Assembly: GCF_900188105.1 (NCBI RefSeq)
Contig: NZ_FZNP01000004.1
Span: 124,001 to 188,000, forward strand
Reading direction: 5' to 3'
Source: Actinomadura mexicana
GTDB taxonomy: Bacteria; Actinomycetota; Actinomycetes; Streptosporangiales; Streptosporangiaceae
Length of the DNA: 64,000 bases
A program made the translations under genes and the position numbers. This document shows, piece after piece, positions 1 through 8,200 of this stretch (its first letter is position 1; every line of letters begins with the position of its first letter). The notes beneath the pieces are model-generated. The model had not been told where the DNA came from and ran no database searches. It saw nothing but the letters and a program-made list of their open reading frames with translations.

Positions 1-350
1 TCGCGCTGAACAACCGGCGCAACGCCCTGCATCGTGCGGAAGGCCTGCCTCCGGTGGCGAACGGCACGCCGTACAACAAGGTCCTGCAGGCCGAGCACAC
101 CAAGCGCCTGCAGCGCGGCATCCTCGGCGGCGCCGGCCTCGGCGCGGTCGCGCACGCCCCCGGCGACCGCGCCCGCGCGTACGACGCCTGGGCCTTCCTG
201 CGCGTGCAACCGAAGACCATCGCCGGCGGCGCCTCGGAGGTGCTCCGCGACCAGATCGCCGAGCGCGCCCTCGGCATGCCGCGCGGAGCGGACCCGAGCA
301 AGACCGTCTCCTGGCGCGAGTTCACGGGCTCCCAGGGAGGGAACGCATGA
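1..350 (+). CDS. Acyl-CoA dehydrogenase, C-terminal part (gene starts before the window)
   Basis: Only the last 115 residues are present; the reading frame begins at base 3. The tail TIAGGASEVLRDQIAERALG (near residues 78-97 of the fragment) is the typical end of FAD-dependent acyl-CoA dehydrogenases, where the loop next to the flavin is followed by the last helix. The stop overlaps the start of the next acyl-CoA dehydrogenase by ATGA, so the two are probably made together. Known actinobacterial steroid and fatty-acid FadE enzymes often work as such alpha/beta pairs, and this would be the alpha-like partner. The substrate cannot be told from the fragment. Confidence 0.85.
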   Translation, partial: ALNNRRNALHRAEGLPPVANGTPYNKVLQAEHTKRLQRGILGGAGLGAVAHAPGDRARAYDAWAFLRVQPKTIAGGASEVLRDQIAERALGMPRGADPSKTVSWREFTGSQGGNA

Positions 351-1372
351 GGCTGGCGTCCACCGAGCAGACGGATTTCGCCGAGAGCGTCGGTGCCCTG
401 CTCCGCAAGCGCGATCCGCTAGGGCCCATGCGGCACGCGCCAGGGCCCCGGAAGTTCGACGCGGGGCTCTGGGCCGAGCTGATGGCCAACGGGCTGCTCG
501 AACCGGCCGAGGCGGGTGACGTGCTCACCGCGTGCCTGGTCGCCGAGGCGCTGGGCCGAACCGCCGCTCCCCTGCCGTTCCTGAGCGCTTCGGTCGCGGG
601 CGCCCTCATCGGGCCGGCCGGCGGCGAGGTCACCGGCCTGGCCACGTACGGGCTGCTGGCCGAGGACGGCACCTGGTCCGCGCCCGCGCTCGAGTACCGT
701 GACGGACTGGTCCACGACACCCTTCCCTTCGTGCCGGACGGGGACATCGCCGACGTCGTCGTGGCGCCCGTCCAGGCGCCGGACGGTCGCCGGCTCGCGC
801 TGGTGCGGACGAGCGACACCACCGTCGAGCCGCTGGAGAACCTCGACGCGACCCAGCCGCTCGTCCGGGTGGTCTGCGACGGCTCCCCCGCCACCCTGCT
901 CCCGGCCGGTGGCGACGCCCTGGCATCCGTTGTCGAGGAGGCGCGGCTGCTCGCGCTGGCCCTGCACGGCGCGACGATGCTGGGACTGGCGACCTGGCTG
1001 CTCGACACCACCGTCGAATACGCCGGCCGGCGGGTCCAGTTCGGAATGCCGATCGCCGCCCGGCAGGCCGTCAAACACCGGTGCGCGAGCATGCTGATCC
1101 AGGTCGAGTCCATCCGTTCGATGGTGCTCGAACTGGCCGATGCGCTCGAGTCCGGCGCCGGCGATCGCGCCCTCGTCGCCGCGACCGCGATGGCCTGGAC
1201 GACGGAGGCGGCCGAGGAGGTCGCCGGCGGCGCCCTGCAGTTGCACGGCGGCATCGGCTTCACCTGGGAGCACGACCTCCACCACTACTTCAAGCGCTGC
1301 ACCGCCGGCGCCCTGCTGCTGGGCACGGCCGCCCACCACCGCGCACGGGTCGCGGCCGCACTCACCGCCTGA
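347..1372 (+). CDS. Acyl-CoA dehydrogenase, beta-like subunit
   Basis: This 341-residue protein is shorter than a usual acyl-CoA dehydrogenase (about 380-400). The C-terminal helical domain is clear (GRRVQFGMPIAARQAVKH, then LQLHGGIGFTWEHDLHHYFKR near the end), while the N-terminal half is divergent. The final flavin-loop motif seen in the upstream partner is replaced by GALLLGTAAHHR. That pattern fits the non-catalytic partner of heteromeric FadE pairs. It starts at ATG within an ATGA overlap with the preceding gene. The role inferred is alpha,beta-dehydrogenation of a CoA thioester together with that partner. Confidence 0.85.
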   Translation: MRLASTEQTDFAESVGALLRKRDPLGPMRHAPGPRKFDAGLWAELMANGLLEPAEAGDVLTACLVAEALGRTAAPLPFLSASVAGALIGPAGGEVTGLATYGLLAEDGTWSAPALEYRDGLVHDTLPFVPDGDIADVVVAPVQAPDGRRLALVRTSDTTVEPLENLDATQPLVRVVCDGSPATLLPAGGDALASVVEEARLLALALHGATMLGLATWLLDTTVEYAGRRVQFGMPIAARQAVKHRCASMLIQVESIRSMVLELADALESGAGDRALVAATAMAWTTEAAEEVAGGALQLHGGIGFTWEHDLHHYFKRCTAGALLLGTAAHHRARVAAALTA

Positions 1373-1380
1373 CCTGCACA

Positions 1381-1400
1381 AAATTCGACTGAGCAAAACT
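1381..1400 (+). promoter_or_regulatory. Candidate IclR-type operator upstream of the iclR-family gene
   Basis: This 20-base stretch contains ATTC followed by GAGCAAAA. It matches 13 of 20 positions of the element at 11115-11134, and that element in turn resembles the reverse complement of 9935-9954. It lies 48-67 bases before the GTG start of the IclR regulator. IclR proteins commonly autoregulate from such sites. The assignment is inference from the shared motif. Confidence 0.4.
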
Positions 1401-1447
1401 GCGGTAGGCTCCAGTGGAACCGTCCCGTCGATTCAGGAGGCCGAGCG

Positions 1448-2197
1448 GTGGCCGAGGGTTCGATCGCACGGACGCTGCGGGTGCTCGAGACGGTCTGCGA
1501 CCACGGTCCGGAGACTCTCAAGGTGCTCAGCGAGCGCACCGAGCTGGCGCCGCCGACCCTGCTGCGGATCCTGCGCCTGATGGCGGACGAAGGCTACGTC
1601 GTGCAGCAGGCCGACCGGACCTGGCGCGGGACGATGCTGGTCTGGCGGCTCGGCTGCGCGGTCAACACCTCGGTGGGCCTCTCGGCCATCTCCCGCGAGC
1701 ACACCGACCGGCTGACCGCCGAGCTGGACGAGACATCGGTCTACGCCGTCTACGAGCAGGGCGCGGTGACCTACGCGGCCCACTCCGAGCCGATCAAGCC
1801 GGTCCGGGCGCACGTGCGCCTCGGTCAGCGGTACCGGCTCCTCGCTGTCACCACCGGCCATGCCGTGCTGGCACAGCTCGACGAGCCGTCCGTCGAGCGG
1901 GCCCTCGCCGAGCAGGCCGAGAGCGGCGATCCCCGCGACCGCGAGCAGGTCGTGACCATGCTGGCCGAGATCCGGCGGCGCGGCTACGCGGCCGGCCCCG
2001 GTGTGCGCTGGCCCGACCTGTGGGGGTGCGCCGCACCCGTCTTCGACGCCACCGGAGACGTCGTGGGCGCCCTCGGCATGTCCATCCCGACCGCACGCGC
2101 CGAAGAGATCCGCGACCGGGTCGTCGCCGGCGTGCTGCAGGAGGCGGAGGCCATGAGCACCCGCCTCGGCCGTCCGGCCGTCGTCCGGGAAGTCTGA
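1448..2197 (+). CDS. IclR-family transcriptional regulator
   Basis: The 249-residue length is normal for the family. The N-terminal winged helix-turn-helix is visible (SIARTLRVLETV, ELAPPTLLRILRLMADEGYV near residues 5-55), followed by the IclR effector-binding domain (LGQRYRLLAVTTGHAVLA and GALGMSIPTARAEEI near the end). The start is GTG at 1448, chosen because AGGAGG ends about 8 bases upstream. The gene sits between catabolic genes on both strands, so it is the likely local regulator of the CoA-thioester and alcohol genes to about 13.7 kb. Three similar promoter elements (1381, 9935, 11115) are candidate targets. The effector is unknown. Confidence 0.93.
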   Translation: MAEGSIARTLRVLETVCDHGPETLKVLSERTELAPPTLLRILRLMADEGYVVQQADRTWRGTMLVWRLGCAVNTSVGLSAISREHTDRLTAELDETSVYAVYEQGAVTYAAHSEPIKPVRAHVRLGQRYRLLAVTTGHAVLAQLDEPSVERALAEQAESGDPRDREQVVTMLAEIRRRGYAAGPGVRWPDLWGCAAPVFDATGDVVGALGMSIPTARAEEIRDRVVAGVLQEAEAMSTRLGRPAVVREV

Positions 2198-2204
2198 CCG
2201 GGCA

Positions 2205-2246
2205 ACATACGAACGGGCACATACGAACGGGCACATACGAACAGGC
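2205..2246 (+). repeat. Three tandem copies of a 14-base repeat
   Basis: The unit ACATACGAACGGGC occurs at 2205-2218 and 2219-2232, and a third copy with one change (A for G) at 2233-2246. It lies just after the iclR-family stop and before a hairpin. It could be a binding array or simple slippage; the sequence does not decide. Confidence 0.85.
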
Positions 2247-2253
2247 AGCGCAC

Positions 2254-2297
2254 GAAACCCCTGCCGCGCCCTTCGAGGATGGTGCGCAGGGGCTTTC
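2254..2297. terminator. Hairpin terminator between convergent genes
   Basis: CCCCTGC at 2258-2264 pairs with GCAGGGG at 2286-2292, with A's before and T's after, so it can act in both directions. It lies between the convergent iclR-family gene and the acyl-CoA dehydrogenase at 2318. Confidence 0.6.
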
Positions 2298-2317
2298 ACG
2301 CGGCCGCCCTCGCCGGG

Positions 2318-3487
2318 TCAGGTCAGCTGGAGCGTCCGGGCGATGATGCCCTTCATGACCTCGCTGGTGCCGCCGTATATGCGGGCGACCCGCGCGTCGG
2401 CGTACATCCGGCAGATGTCCTGCTCCCAGACGTAGCCGTAGCCGCCGTGCAACTGCAGGCAGGCATCGGCCACACGGCCGTGCAGCTCGGTGCAGAAGAG
2501 CTTGACCTGGGCCGCCGCCGGAGGCGCGAGCTCGCGACGCTCGTGCCGGGCCATGGCCTGGTCGACCAGCGCCTGGCCGGCCGCGATCTGCGCCGCCTGC
2601 TCGGCGAGGACGAACCTGGTGTTCTGGAACCCGCCGAGCCGCTGCCCGAACACCTCCCGCTCGCGCACGTAGTCGCAGGTCAGGTCCAGCGCCGTGACGG
2701 CCTGGGCCTGCGAGTTGACCGCGATGGACAGCCGCTCCTGGGCCAGGTGGGAGGACAGGTAGCGGAACGCCCGGCCCTCCTCACCGAGCACGTTGGCCGC
2801 GGGTATGCGCACGTCGTCGAAGAAGAGCTCGGTCGTGTCCTGCGCCTTGAGGCCGAGCTTGTCGAGCTTGGCGCCGCGGCTGAAGCCCGGCATGCCCGCC
2901 TCGACCGCGACGATCGTCAGCCCGGCACGGCGGTCGTCCGCGGACGACGAGGAGCGGGCGACCACGAGGACCAGGTCCGACTGCGCGCCGCCGGTGATGA
3001 AGGTCTTCGCCCCGTTGAGGATCCAGTCGGACCCGTCCCGGCGCAGCGTCGTGCGCATGCCGGCCAGGTCGGAGCCCGTGCCCGGCTCGGTCATGGCGAT
3101 CGACGTCATCAGCTCGCCGCTCGCCATCCCCGGGAGCCAGCGGCGTCCCTGCTCGTCGGTCGCGAGGGACAGGATGTACGGGGTGACGACGTCGGTGTGC
3201 ACGCGCAGGGAGCCGAGGGTGACGCGCTCGTAGGCGACCTGCTCGGTCACGACGCAGTTGAAGAGGAAGCCGTCCTGCCCGCCGCCGCCGTACTCCTCCG
3301 GGATCTGCAGGCCGACCAGGCCGAGCTTCCCGGCGGCCCGGTAGACGTCCCGGTGCACCATCCCCGCGGCCTCGAACTCGGCGACGCGGGGTGCCACGTC
3401 AGCGCGCAGGAAGGCTCCGACCATGTCGGCGAAGTCCCGGTGCTCGTCGCCGTAGACCGTCCGGTCCAGCTGGGGTCGCAGAGCCAC
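2318..3487 (-). CDS. Acyl-CoA dehydrogenase
   Basis: A full-length 389-residue FAD-dependent acyl-CoA dehydrogenase. The family signatures appear in order: the substrate/FAD loop TSIAMTEPGTGSDLAGM (near 130-146), FITGGAQSD, the C-terminal signature FGQRLGGFQNTRF, LQLHGGYGYVWEQDICRMYADARV, and the end motif IYGGTSEVMKGIIART. Start is GTG at 3487 with GGAGGAAG just upstream, two bases after the stop of the preceding dehydrogenase, so translation is coupled. It belongs to a leftward operon of three dehydrogenases, an SDR and a thiolase. The GGT end motif is common in actinobacterial FadE proteins. Substrate unknown. Confidence 0.93.
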   Translation of the reverse strand: MALRPQLDRTVYGDEHRDFADMVGAFLRADVAPRVAEFEAAGMVHRDVYRAAGKLGLVGLQIPEEYGGGGQDGFLFNCVVTEQVAYERVTLGSLRVHTDVVTPYILSLATDEQGRRWLPGMASGELMTSIAMTEPGTGSDLAGMRTTLRRDGSDWILNGAKTFITGGAQSDLVLVVARSSSSADDRRAGLTIVAVEAGMPGFSRGAKLDKLGLKAQDTTELFFDDVRIPAANVLGEEGRAFRYLSSHLAQERLSIAVNSQAQAVTALDLTCDYVREREVFGQRLGGFQNTRFVLAEQAAQIAAGQALVDQAMARHERRELAPPAAAQVKLFCTELHGRVADACLQLHGGYGYVWEQDICRMYADARVARIYGGTSEVMKGIIARTLQLT

Positions 3488-3488
3488 G

Positions 3489-4799
3489 TCACTTCCTCCG
3501 CTGGCTGCCGCTGACGCCGAGCACCTGGGCGCCGAGCACGTTGCGCATCACTTCGGGCGTCCCGCCGCCCATGGTGAGGCCGCGCCCGTCGCGGAAGTAG
3601 CGCTCCACCGGCCAGCGGCGCGAGTAGCCGCGCGCGCCGTGGACGCCGATGGCCGTGTTGGTGACCCGCTGCACCATCTCGCTGCTGTGCAGCTTGGCCA
3701 TGAGCGTCGCCGTCTGGTCGGGGAAGCCGCCGCCCCCGCTGCGGGCGGCCCGCCACAGCAGCATGCGCGACACGTGCACGTCCAGCGCCATGTCGGCGAT
3801 CTTCCACTGGAGGCCCTGGAACTCCGCGAGCGGGCGGCCGAACTGCCGGCGGGCGTTGAGGTGGCCGACGCTCGCGTCCAGGGCGGCCTGGCCGAGGCCC
3901 GTGCACATGGCGGCGTTGCCGCACCGCTCGGGGTTGAACTGGTTGACGAGGATGCCGGTGCCCTTCTTGGAGTGCTCCTCGGGCATGACCAGGACGTCCT
4001 CCGGGTCGATGCGCACGTTGTCGAAGTGCACCAGGCACTCGGCGACGCCCCGGATCCCCATCTTCGGGTCGATGTGGAACTCGCCCACCCCGTCGGGCCG
4101 CCCGGTGAGCACCACGGCGCCGATGCCGTAGGGGCCGGCGGTGCCGGCCAGGCGGGCGAAGACGATGATGGTGTCGGCGACGTGGCCGCCGGTGATCCAG
4201 CACTTGGTGCCGGTCAGCCGGAACCCGTCGCCGTCCGGGGTCAGGGTGGCCCGAAGGTCGGTGCCGGCACTGCCGGCGGCCGGCTCGCTCATGGCGATCG
4301 CGAAGTGGTTCGTGCCGGCGGCGACACCCGGGAGCAGCCGGTCCTTCATCTCCTCGGTACCGAGCACGTGGATCGCGCGCCACGGACCGTTCAGGAACGG
4401 CTGGACGGACATCGCGGTGCTCAGGCAGGCGCGCGCCAGCTCCTCCACCGCGATGCATCCTTCGAACAGGCTCTCGCCCTGGCCGCCGTACTGCTTCGGG
4501 ACCGTGAGCCCGACGAGCCCGGCTTCGAGGACGGCCTCGAACGTCTTGCGCGGGAACTCCTCGGTCTCGTCCCAGTGGCCGGCCATCGGGCGCAGTTCGC
4601 GGACGGCCACCTCGCGGGCCCGTTCCCGGATTTCGCGCTGGTGCGGCGTGAGCTCCGCCCACATGCCGTCGTACGTCGGCTCCGGGTCGAGCAAGGCCGG
4701 GTCCCAGACGTCGCGGGCGACATCGAACATCGGCTCCTGCCCTGCCGGGCCGTCCCCCGTCGGGGGTCCGCCTGCGGGAGTCGTGGTGTCGACGCTCAT
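3489..4799 (-). CDS. Acyl-CoA dehydrogenase
   Basis: A 436-residue acyl-CoA dehydrogenase with a proline/glycine-rich, probably disordered N-terminal extension of about 40 residues. Core motifs are AIAMSEPAAGSAGTDL, CWITGGHVAD, FGRPLAEFQGLQWKIADMA, GVHGARGYSRRWPVERYFRDGRG and the unusual end MGGGTPEVMRNVLG, which lacks the usual YEGT glutamate. The ATG at 4799 is preferred because GAAAGG lies 9 bases upstream. An ATG at 4847 would overlap the SDR stop as ATGA but has no ribosome binding site. It shares the GGT(P) end and general build with the dehydrogenase at 6851, so the two may have related, atypical active sites. Confidence 0.9.
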   Translation of the reverse strand: MSVDTTTPAGGPPTGDGPAGQEPMFDVARDVWDPALLDPEPTYDGMWAELTPHQREIRERAREVAVRELRPMAGHWDETEEFPRKTFEAVLEAGLVGLTVPKQYGGQGESLFEGCIAVEELARACLSTAMSVQPFLNGPWRAIHVLGTEEMKDRLLPGVAAGTNHFAIAMSEPAAGSAGTDLRATLTPDGDGFRLTGTKCWITGGHVADTIIVFARLAGTAGPYGIGAVVLTGRPDGVGEFHIDPKMGIRGVAECLVHFDNVRIDPEDVLVMPEEHSKKGTGILVNQFNPERCGNAAMCTGLGQAALDASVGHLNARRQFGRPLAEFQGLQWKIADMALDVHVSRMLLWRAARSGGGGFPDQTATLMAKLHSSEMVQRVTNTAIGVHGARGYSRRWPVERYFRDGRGLTMGGGTPEVMRNVLGAQVLGVSGSQRRK

Positions 4800-4843
4800 G
4801 GAGGGCTGCCTTTCAGAGGGAGGGAGCGAGGGCTCGGCCGACG

Positions 4844-5623
4844 TCATCGCGGGGACATCCGGATGGCGCCGTCGAGCCGGATCGTTTCGCCGTTGAGCAT
4901 GGGGTTGGCGAGGATGTGGGCGGCCAGGGACGCGAATTCCGCGGGGTCGCCCAGGCGCGCCGGGTGCGGGATCGAGGCGGCCAGGCGGTCCCGGAGCTGC
5001 TCCGGCACGCGGGAGAGGATCGGGGTGTCGAACAGGCCCGGCGCGATCGTGTTGACGCGGACGTGGTTGCGGGCCAGGTCGCGGGCGGCGACGAGCGTCA
5101 TGCCGACCACACCGGCCTTGGACGCGGCGTACGGCAGCTGGCCGATCTGCCCCTCCCATGCCGCGACCGAGGCGGTGAGCACGCACGCGCCGCGCTCGCC
5201 GTCGGGCAGGTCGTCGAGGGCGACCATCGCGGCGGCCGCGTGGCGCAGCACGTTGAACGTCCCGACCAGGTTGGTCTGGATCACGCCCTGGAACTGCTCC
5301 ATGGAGCCCGGCGTGCCGTCCTTCTCGACCACCCGGACGGGCCCGCCCCGGCCGGCGCAGTGCACGAGCGCGCGCAGCTCGCCGAGCTCGGTCGCGGCCT
5401 TGACGGCCGCGGCGACCTGGCCGGCGTCGGTCACGTCGGCCGCGGCGAACCGCACCCGCCCCTCGGCACCCGCGCCGAGCTCCTCGGCGAGGCGCTCGCC
5501 GTCGCTGCTCTCCAGGTCGAGGAGGACGACGTGCGCTCCGGCGGTGACCAGCTCCCGCGCGGTCGCCCGGCCGAGGCCGGACGCCGCCCCGGTGACGAGT
5601 GCCGCCTTGCCCCGGATGTCCAT
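4844..5623 (-). CDS. SDR-family 3-hydroxyacyl-CoA dehydrogenase (type II, HSD10-like)
   Basis: A 259-residue classical short-chain dehydrogenase. The NAD-binding TGAASGLG motif is near residue 11, LLDLES fixes NAD preference, and the catalytic Tyr-Lys is in PYAASKAG. The long insertion after the NAG-equivalent (HCAGRGGPVRVVEKDG) and the tail NPMLNGETIRLDGAIRM resemble type II hydroxyacyl-CoA dehydrogenases (17-beta-HSD10), which oxidise 3-hydroxyacyl-CoAs and branched or ring-bearing analogues. It lies between the thiolase and the dehydrogenases, where the third beta-oxidation step is expected. Start ATG at 5623 follows a 36-base gap from the thiolase. Confidence 0.88.
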   Translation of the reverse strand: MDIRGKAALVTGAASGLGRATARELVTAGAHVVLLDLESSDGERLAEELGAGAEGRVRFAAADVTDAGQVAAAVKAATELGELRALVHCAGRGGPVRVVEKDGTPGSMEQFQGVIQTNLVGTFNVLRHAAAAMVALDDLPDGERGACVLTASVAAWEGQIGQLPYAASKAGVVGMTLVAARDLARNHVRVNTIAPGLFDTPILSRVPEQLRDRLAASIPHPARLGDPAEFASLAAHILANPMLNGETIRLDGAIRMSPR

Positions 5624-5659
5624 TCGTTGTGCCCTTCGTGTCGTCGGTGGCGTGCGCCG

Positions 5660-6847
5660 TCAGGAGATCCGTTCGAGGACGGTCGCGTTCGCGAGGCCGC
5701 CGGCCTCGCACATGGTCTGGAGGCCGCGGGTGCCGCCGGTCTGCTCCAGGTGGTTGAGGAGGGTGACGAAGAGGCGGCATCCGCTCGCGCCGAGCGGGTG
5801 GCCGAGCGCGATCGCGCCGCCGCGCGGGTTCAGCCGGGCGTGGTCGACGCCGAGTTCCCTGGCCCAGGCGAGCGGGACGGACGCGAAGGCCTCGTTGACC
5901 TCGAAGGCGTCGAAGTCGTCGAGCCCGAGGCCGGTGCGCTCCAGGATCCGCCGGGTCGCCGGGATGGGGCCGGTCAGCATCATCTCGGGGTCGTCGCCGA
6001 CGACGGACGAGCCGGTGATCCGCGCGCGCGGGGTGAGGCCGAGCCGCTCGGCCTTCTCCGCGCTCATCAGCAGCACTGCCGCCGCCCCGTCGGTGAGCTG
6101 GGAGCTGTTCCCTGCGGTGACCGACCAGGTGCGGCCCGGCAGGAGGTCGGCGTAGTCCTCGGACTCGAAGACGGCCTTGAGCCCGGCGAGCCGTTCGACC
6201 GTGGTGGTCGGGCGGATGGTCTCGTCGGCGGTCACCTCGGTGCCGTCCGGAAGGGTGATCGGGACGATCTCGTTGTCGAAGCCGCCGGACTCGGCGGTGG
6301 CCCGCGCCCGCCGGTGGGAGTCGGCGGAGAGCCGGTCCTGCTCCTCGCGGGTGATGCCCCAGGTCTCGGCGACCCGCTCGGCGGCGACGCCCTGCGGGAC
6401 CAGGCGGAAGCGCCCGGCGACACCTGGGCCCCACGGGTCCTGCTCGATGCGGGCGATGCCCATCGGGACGCGGCTCATCGACTCGACCCCCGCGGCGATG
6501 ACGACGTCGTGCATGCCCGTCGCGATGCCCTGCGCGGCGAACTCGATCGCCTGCTGCCCCGACCCGCACTTGCGCTCGACCGTCGTGGACGGGACGTGGA
6601 CGGGGAAGCCCGCCGAGAGCCATGCCATCCGGCCGGGTGTCGCGGACTGCTCACCGGCCTGGCTGACGCACCCCACGATGACATCGCCGACGATGCCCGG
6701 GTCGATGGGCGTCCGCGACAGGATGTGGGTGAGGGTCTGGGCGAGAAGCTCGACGGAGTGGAGGCCGCTCAGCGCGCCCCCCGGCCGGCCCTTGCCCATG
6801 GGGGTGCGGCACCCGTCGATGATGACGACGTCACGAAGCTCGGCCAT
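5660..6847 (-). CDS. Acetyl-CoA acyltransferase (thiolase)
   Basis: A 395-residue thiolase, the usual length. The acyl-accepting cysteine is in ERKCGSGQQA (near residue 90), the glutamate loop is VNEAFASV, and the second catalytic cysteine and histidine lie in GHPLGASGCRL near the C-terminus. It would carry out the last beta-oxidation step, releasing acetyl-CoA or propionyl-CoA. It is separated from the upstream dehydrogenase by only 3 bases and from the SDR by 36, so all belong to one leftward transcript. Confidence 0.93.
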   Translation of the reverse strand: MAELRDVVIIDGCRTPMGKGRPGGALSGLHSVELLAQTLTHILSRTPIDPGIVGDVIVGCVSQAGEQSATPGRMAWLSAGFPVHVPSTTVERKCGSGQQAIEFAAQGIATGMHDVVIAAGVESMSRVPMGIARIEQDPWGPGVAGRFRLVPQGVAAERVAETWGITREEQDRLSADSHRRARATAESGGFDNEIVPITLPDGTEVTADETIRPTTTVERLAGLKAVFESEDYADLLPGRTWSVTAGNSSQLTDGAAAVLLMSAEKAERLGLTPRARITGSSVVGDDPEMMLTGPIPATRRILERTGLGLDDFDAFEVNEAFASVPLAWARELGVDHARLNPRGGAIALGHPLGASGCRLFVTLLNHLEQTGGTRGLQTMCEAGGLANATVLERIS

Positions 6848-6850
6848 GGC

Positions 6851-8086
6851 TCACGCCCCCCGTCCGCCGGCGGCGGCCTTGCGCCGCGCCGGACGCTGGT
6901 CGAAGGAACGGTCGAGCAGCTCGGCGGCGATGCGGGTGCGCTGGATGTTGGGGGTGCCGCCGGCGAGCGCCCAGCCGTGCGCGTCCCGGTGCATGCGCTC
7001 CAAGCCGTACTCCTCGGTGTAGCCGTTCGCGCCGTGCAGCATCATCGCCATGTCGGTGACGCGCTTGGCCATCTCGTTGGCGGCGCACTTGGCGAGCGAG
7101 ACGTGCAGGGTGCTCGGGGTGCCGGCGTCGAGTCCGGCCACGGCGCGGTCGCGGAGCATGCGCACCGACTCGACCTCCAGGAGCATGTCCGCGAGGGTGA
7201 CCTGGACCGCCTGGAACTCCGCGATGGGCCGGCCGAACTGCTCGCGCTCCTGGACATAGGCGATGGTCTTGTCCAGGGCGGCCTGCCCCAGCGCGAGGCT
7301 CATCGTGGTGTTGCCCAGCCGTTCGATGGAGAACATCGAGAACAGGTCGCGGAAGCCGTCGGGGGGGCGGGCGACGATGTTCTCGACCGGGACCTCCACA
7401 TCGTCGAGGACCACGTCCGCGGACGGCAGGCCCCGGAAGCCCATCAGCCGCTCGCGGGCCCCGAACGAGACGCCTCTGCGGTCGGCCTCGACGATCACGG
7501 CCCCGATGCCCTTGGCGCCCGGGACGTCGTCCATCCGGCAGTAGACGAGGTAGCGGTCCGCGTCCCCGCCGTTGGAGATCCAGCGCTTCAGGCCGCGCAC
7601 CACGACGGTGTCACCCTTGATCTCCGCGCGAGTGACCATGTCGGTGGCGGCCGATCCGGCGTCCGGCTCGGAGATGCCGATGGCCATCGCGTTGTCGCCG
7701 CTGATCACGCCGGGTAGGAAGCGCCGCTTCTGCTCCTCGGTGCCGAGCCGCACCAGGTGCTGCGCCGGTCCGACGTTGGCCTCGAAGACCTGGAAGGCCG
7801 CCGGCGGCCATACCTTGGCCAGCTCCTCGACCACGGTCAGCGCTTCGGCGAACGTTCCTCCGGCGCCGCCGTACTCCTCGGGGAGGGCGATGCCCAGCCA
7901 GCCGAGGGACCCCAGGTAGCGCCGCTCGTCATGGGTGATGACGGTCCGGTCGCGGTCCCACTGCTCGACGTGGGGGGCGTACCGCTTCTCCGCGACCTGG
8001 CGGACGATCTCGCGCAGCTCGGACAGGTCGGTCTGCTGGGCGGCGGGGCACGGGTCGGCCGGCCGCGGGTCGGATGTCGTGGTCAT
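6851..8086 (-). CDS. Acyl-CoA dehydrogenase
   Basis: A 411-residue acyl-CoA dehydrogenase, apparently the first gene of the leftward beta-oxidation operon. It shows AIGISEPDAGSAATDMV, KRWISNGGDAD, the C-terminal signature FGRPIAEFQAVQVTLADMLLEVES, and the end LAGGTPNIQRTRIAAELLD. The YEGT-type catalytic glutamate is absent from that last motif, as in the dehydrogenase at 3489. Start ATG at 8086. The 114 bases between it and the ABC permease show no clear terminator, so read-through from the transporter genes is possible. Confidence 0.92.
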   Translation of the reverse strand: MTTTSDPRPADPCPAAQQTDLSELREIVRQVAEKRYAPHVEQWDRDRTVITHDERRYLGSLGWLGIALPEEYGGAGGTFAEALTVVEELAKVWPPAAFQVFEANVGPAQHLVRLGTEEQKRRFLPGVISGDNAMAIGISEPDAGSAATDMVTRAEIKGDTVVVRGLKRWISNGGDADRYLVYCRMDDVPGAKGIGAVIVEADRRGVSFGARERLMGFRGLPSADVVLDDVEVPVENIVARPPDGFRDLFSMFSIERLGNTTMSLALGQAALDKTIAYVQEREQFGRPIAEFQAVQVTLADMLLEVESVRMLRDRAVAGLDAGTPSTLHVSLAKCAANEMAKRVTDMAMMLHGANGYTEEYGLERMHRDAHGWALAGGTPNIQRTRIAAELLDRSFDQRPARRKAAAGGRGA

Positions 8087-8200
8087 GCGCTGTGCTGCTT
8101 CCCCGTCTGCGGGAGTGCGGGACCGTCCCGGCGCTCGTCGTCGAACGCGGGCAGGTCCTGCGTGGTGGATGGGAGGTGTTGCGCTGCGGTGGCGGCCGGG

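Noticed and set aside
3489..6623. A single open frame of over 1000 codons spanning dehydrogenase, SDR and thiolase
   Set aside because: Only the C-terminal 436 codons have family motifs; the rest is an arginine/proline-rich shadow of the SDR and thiolase genes, which are real in another frame.
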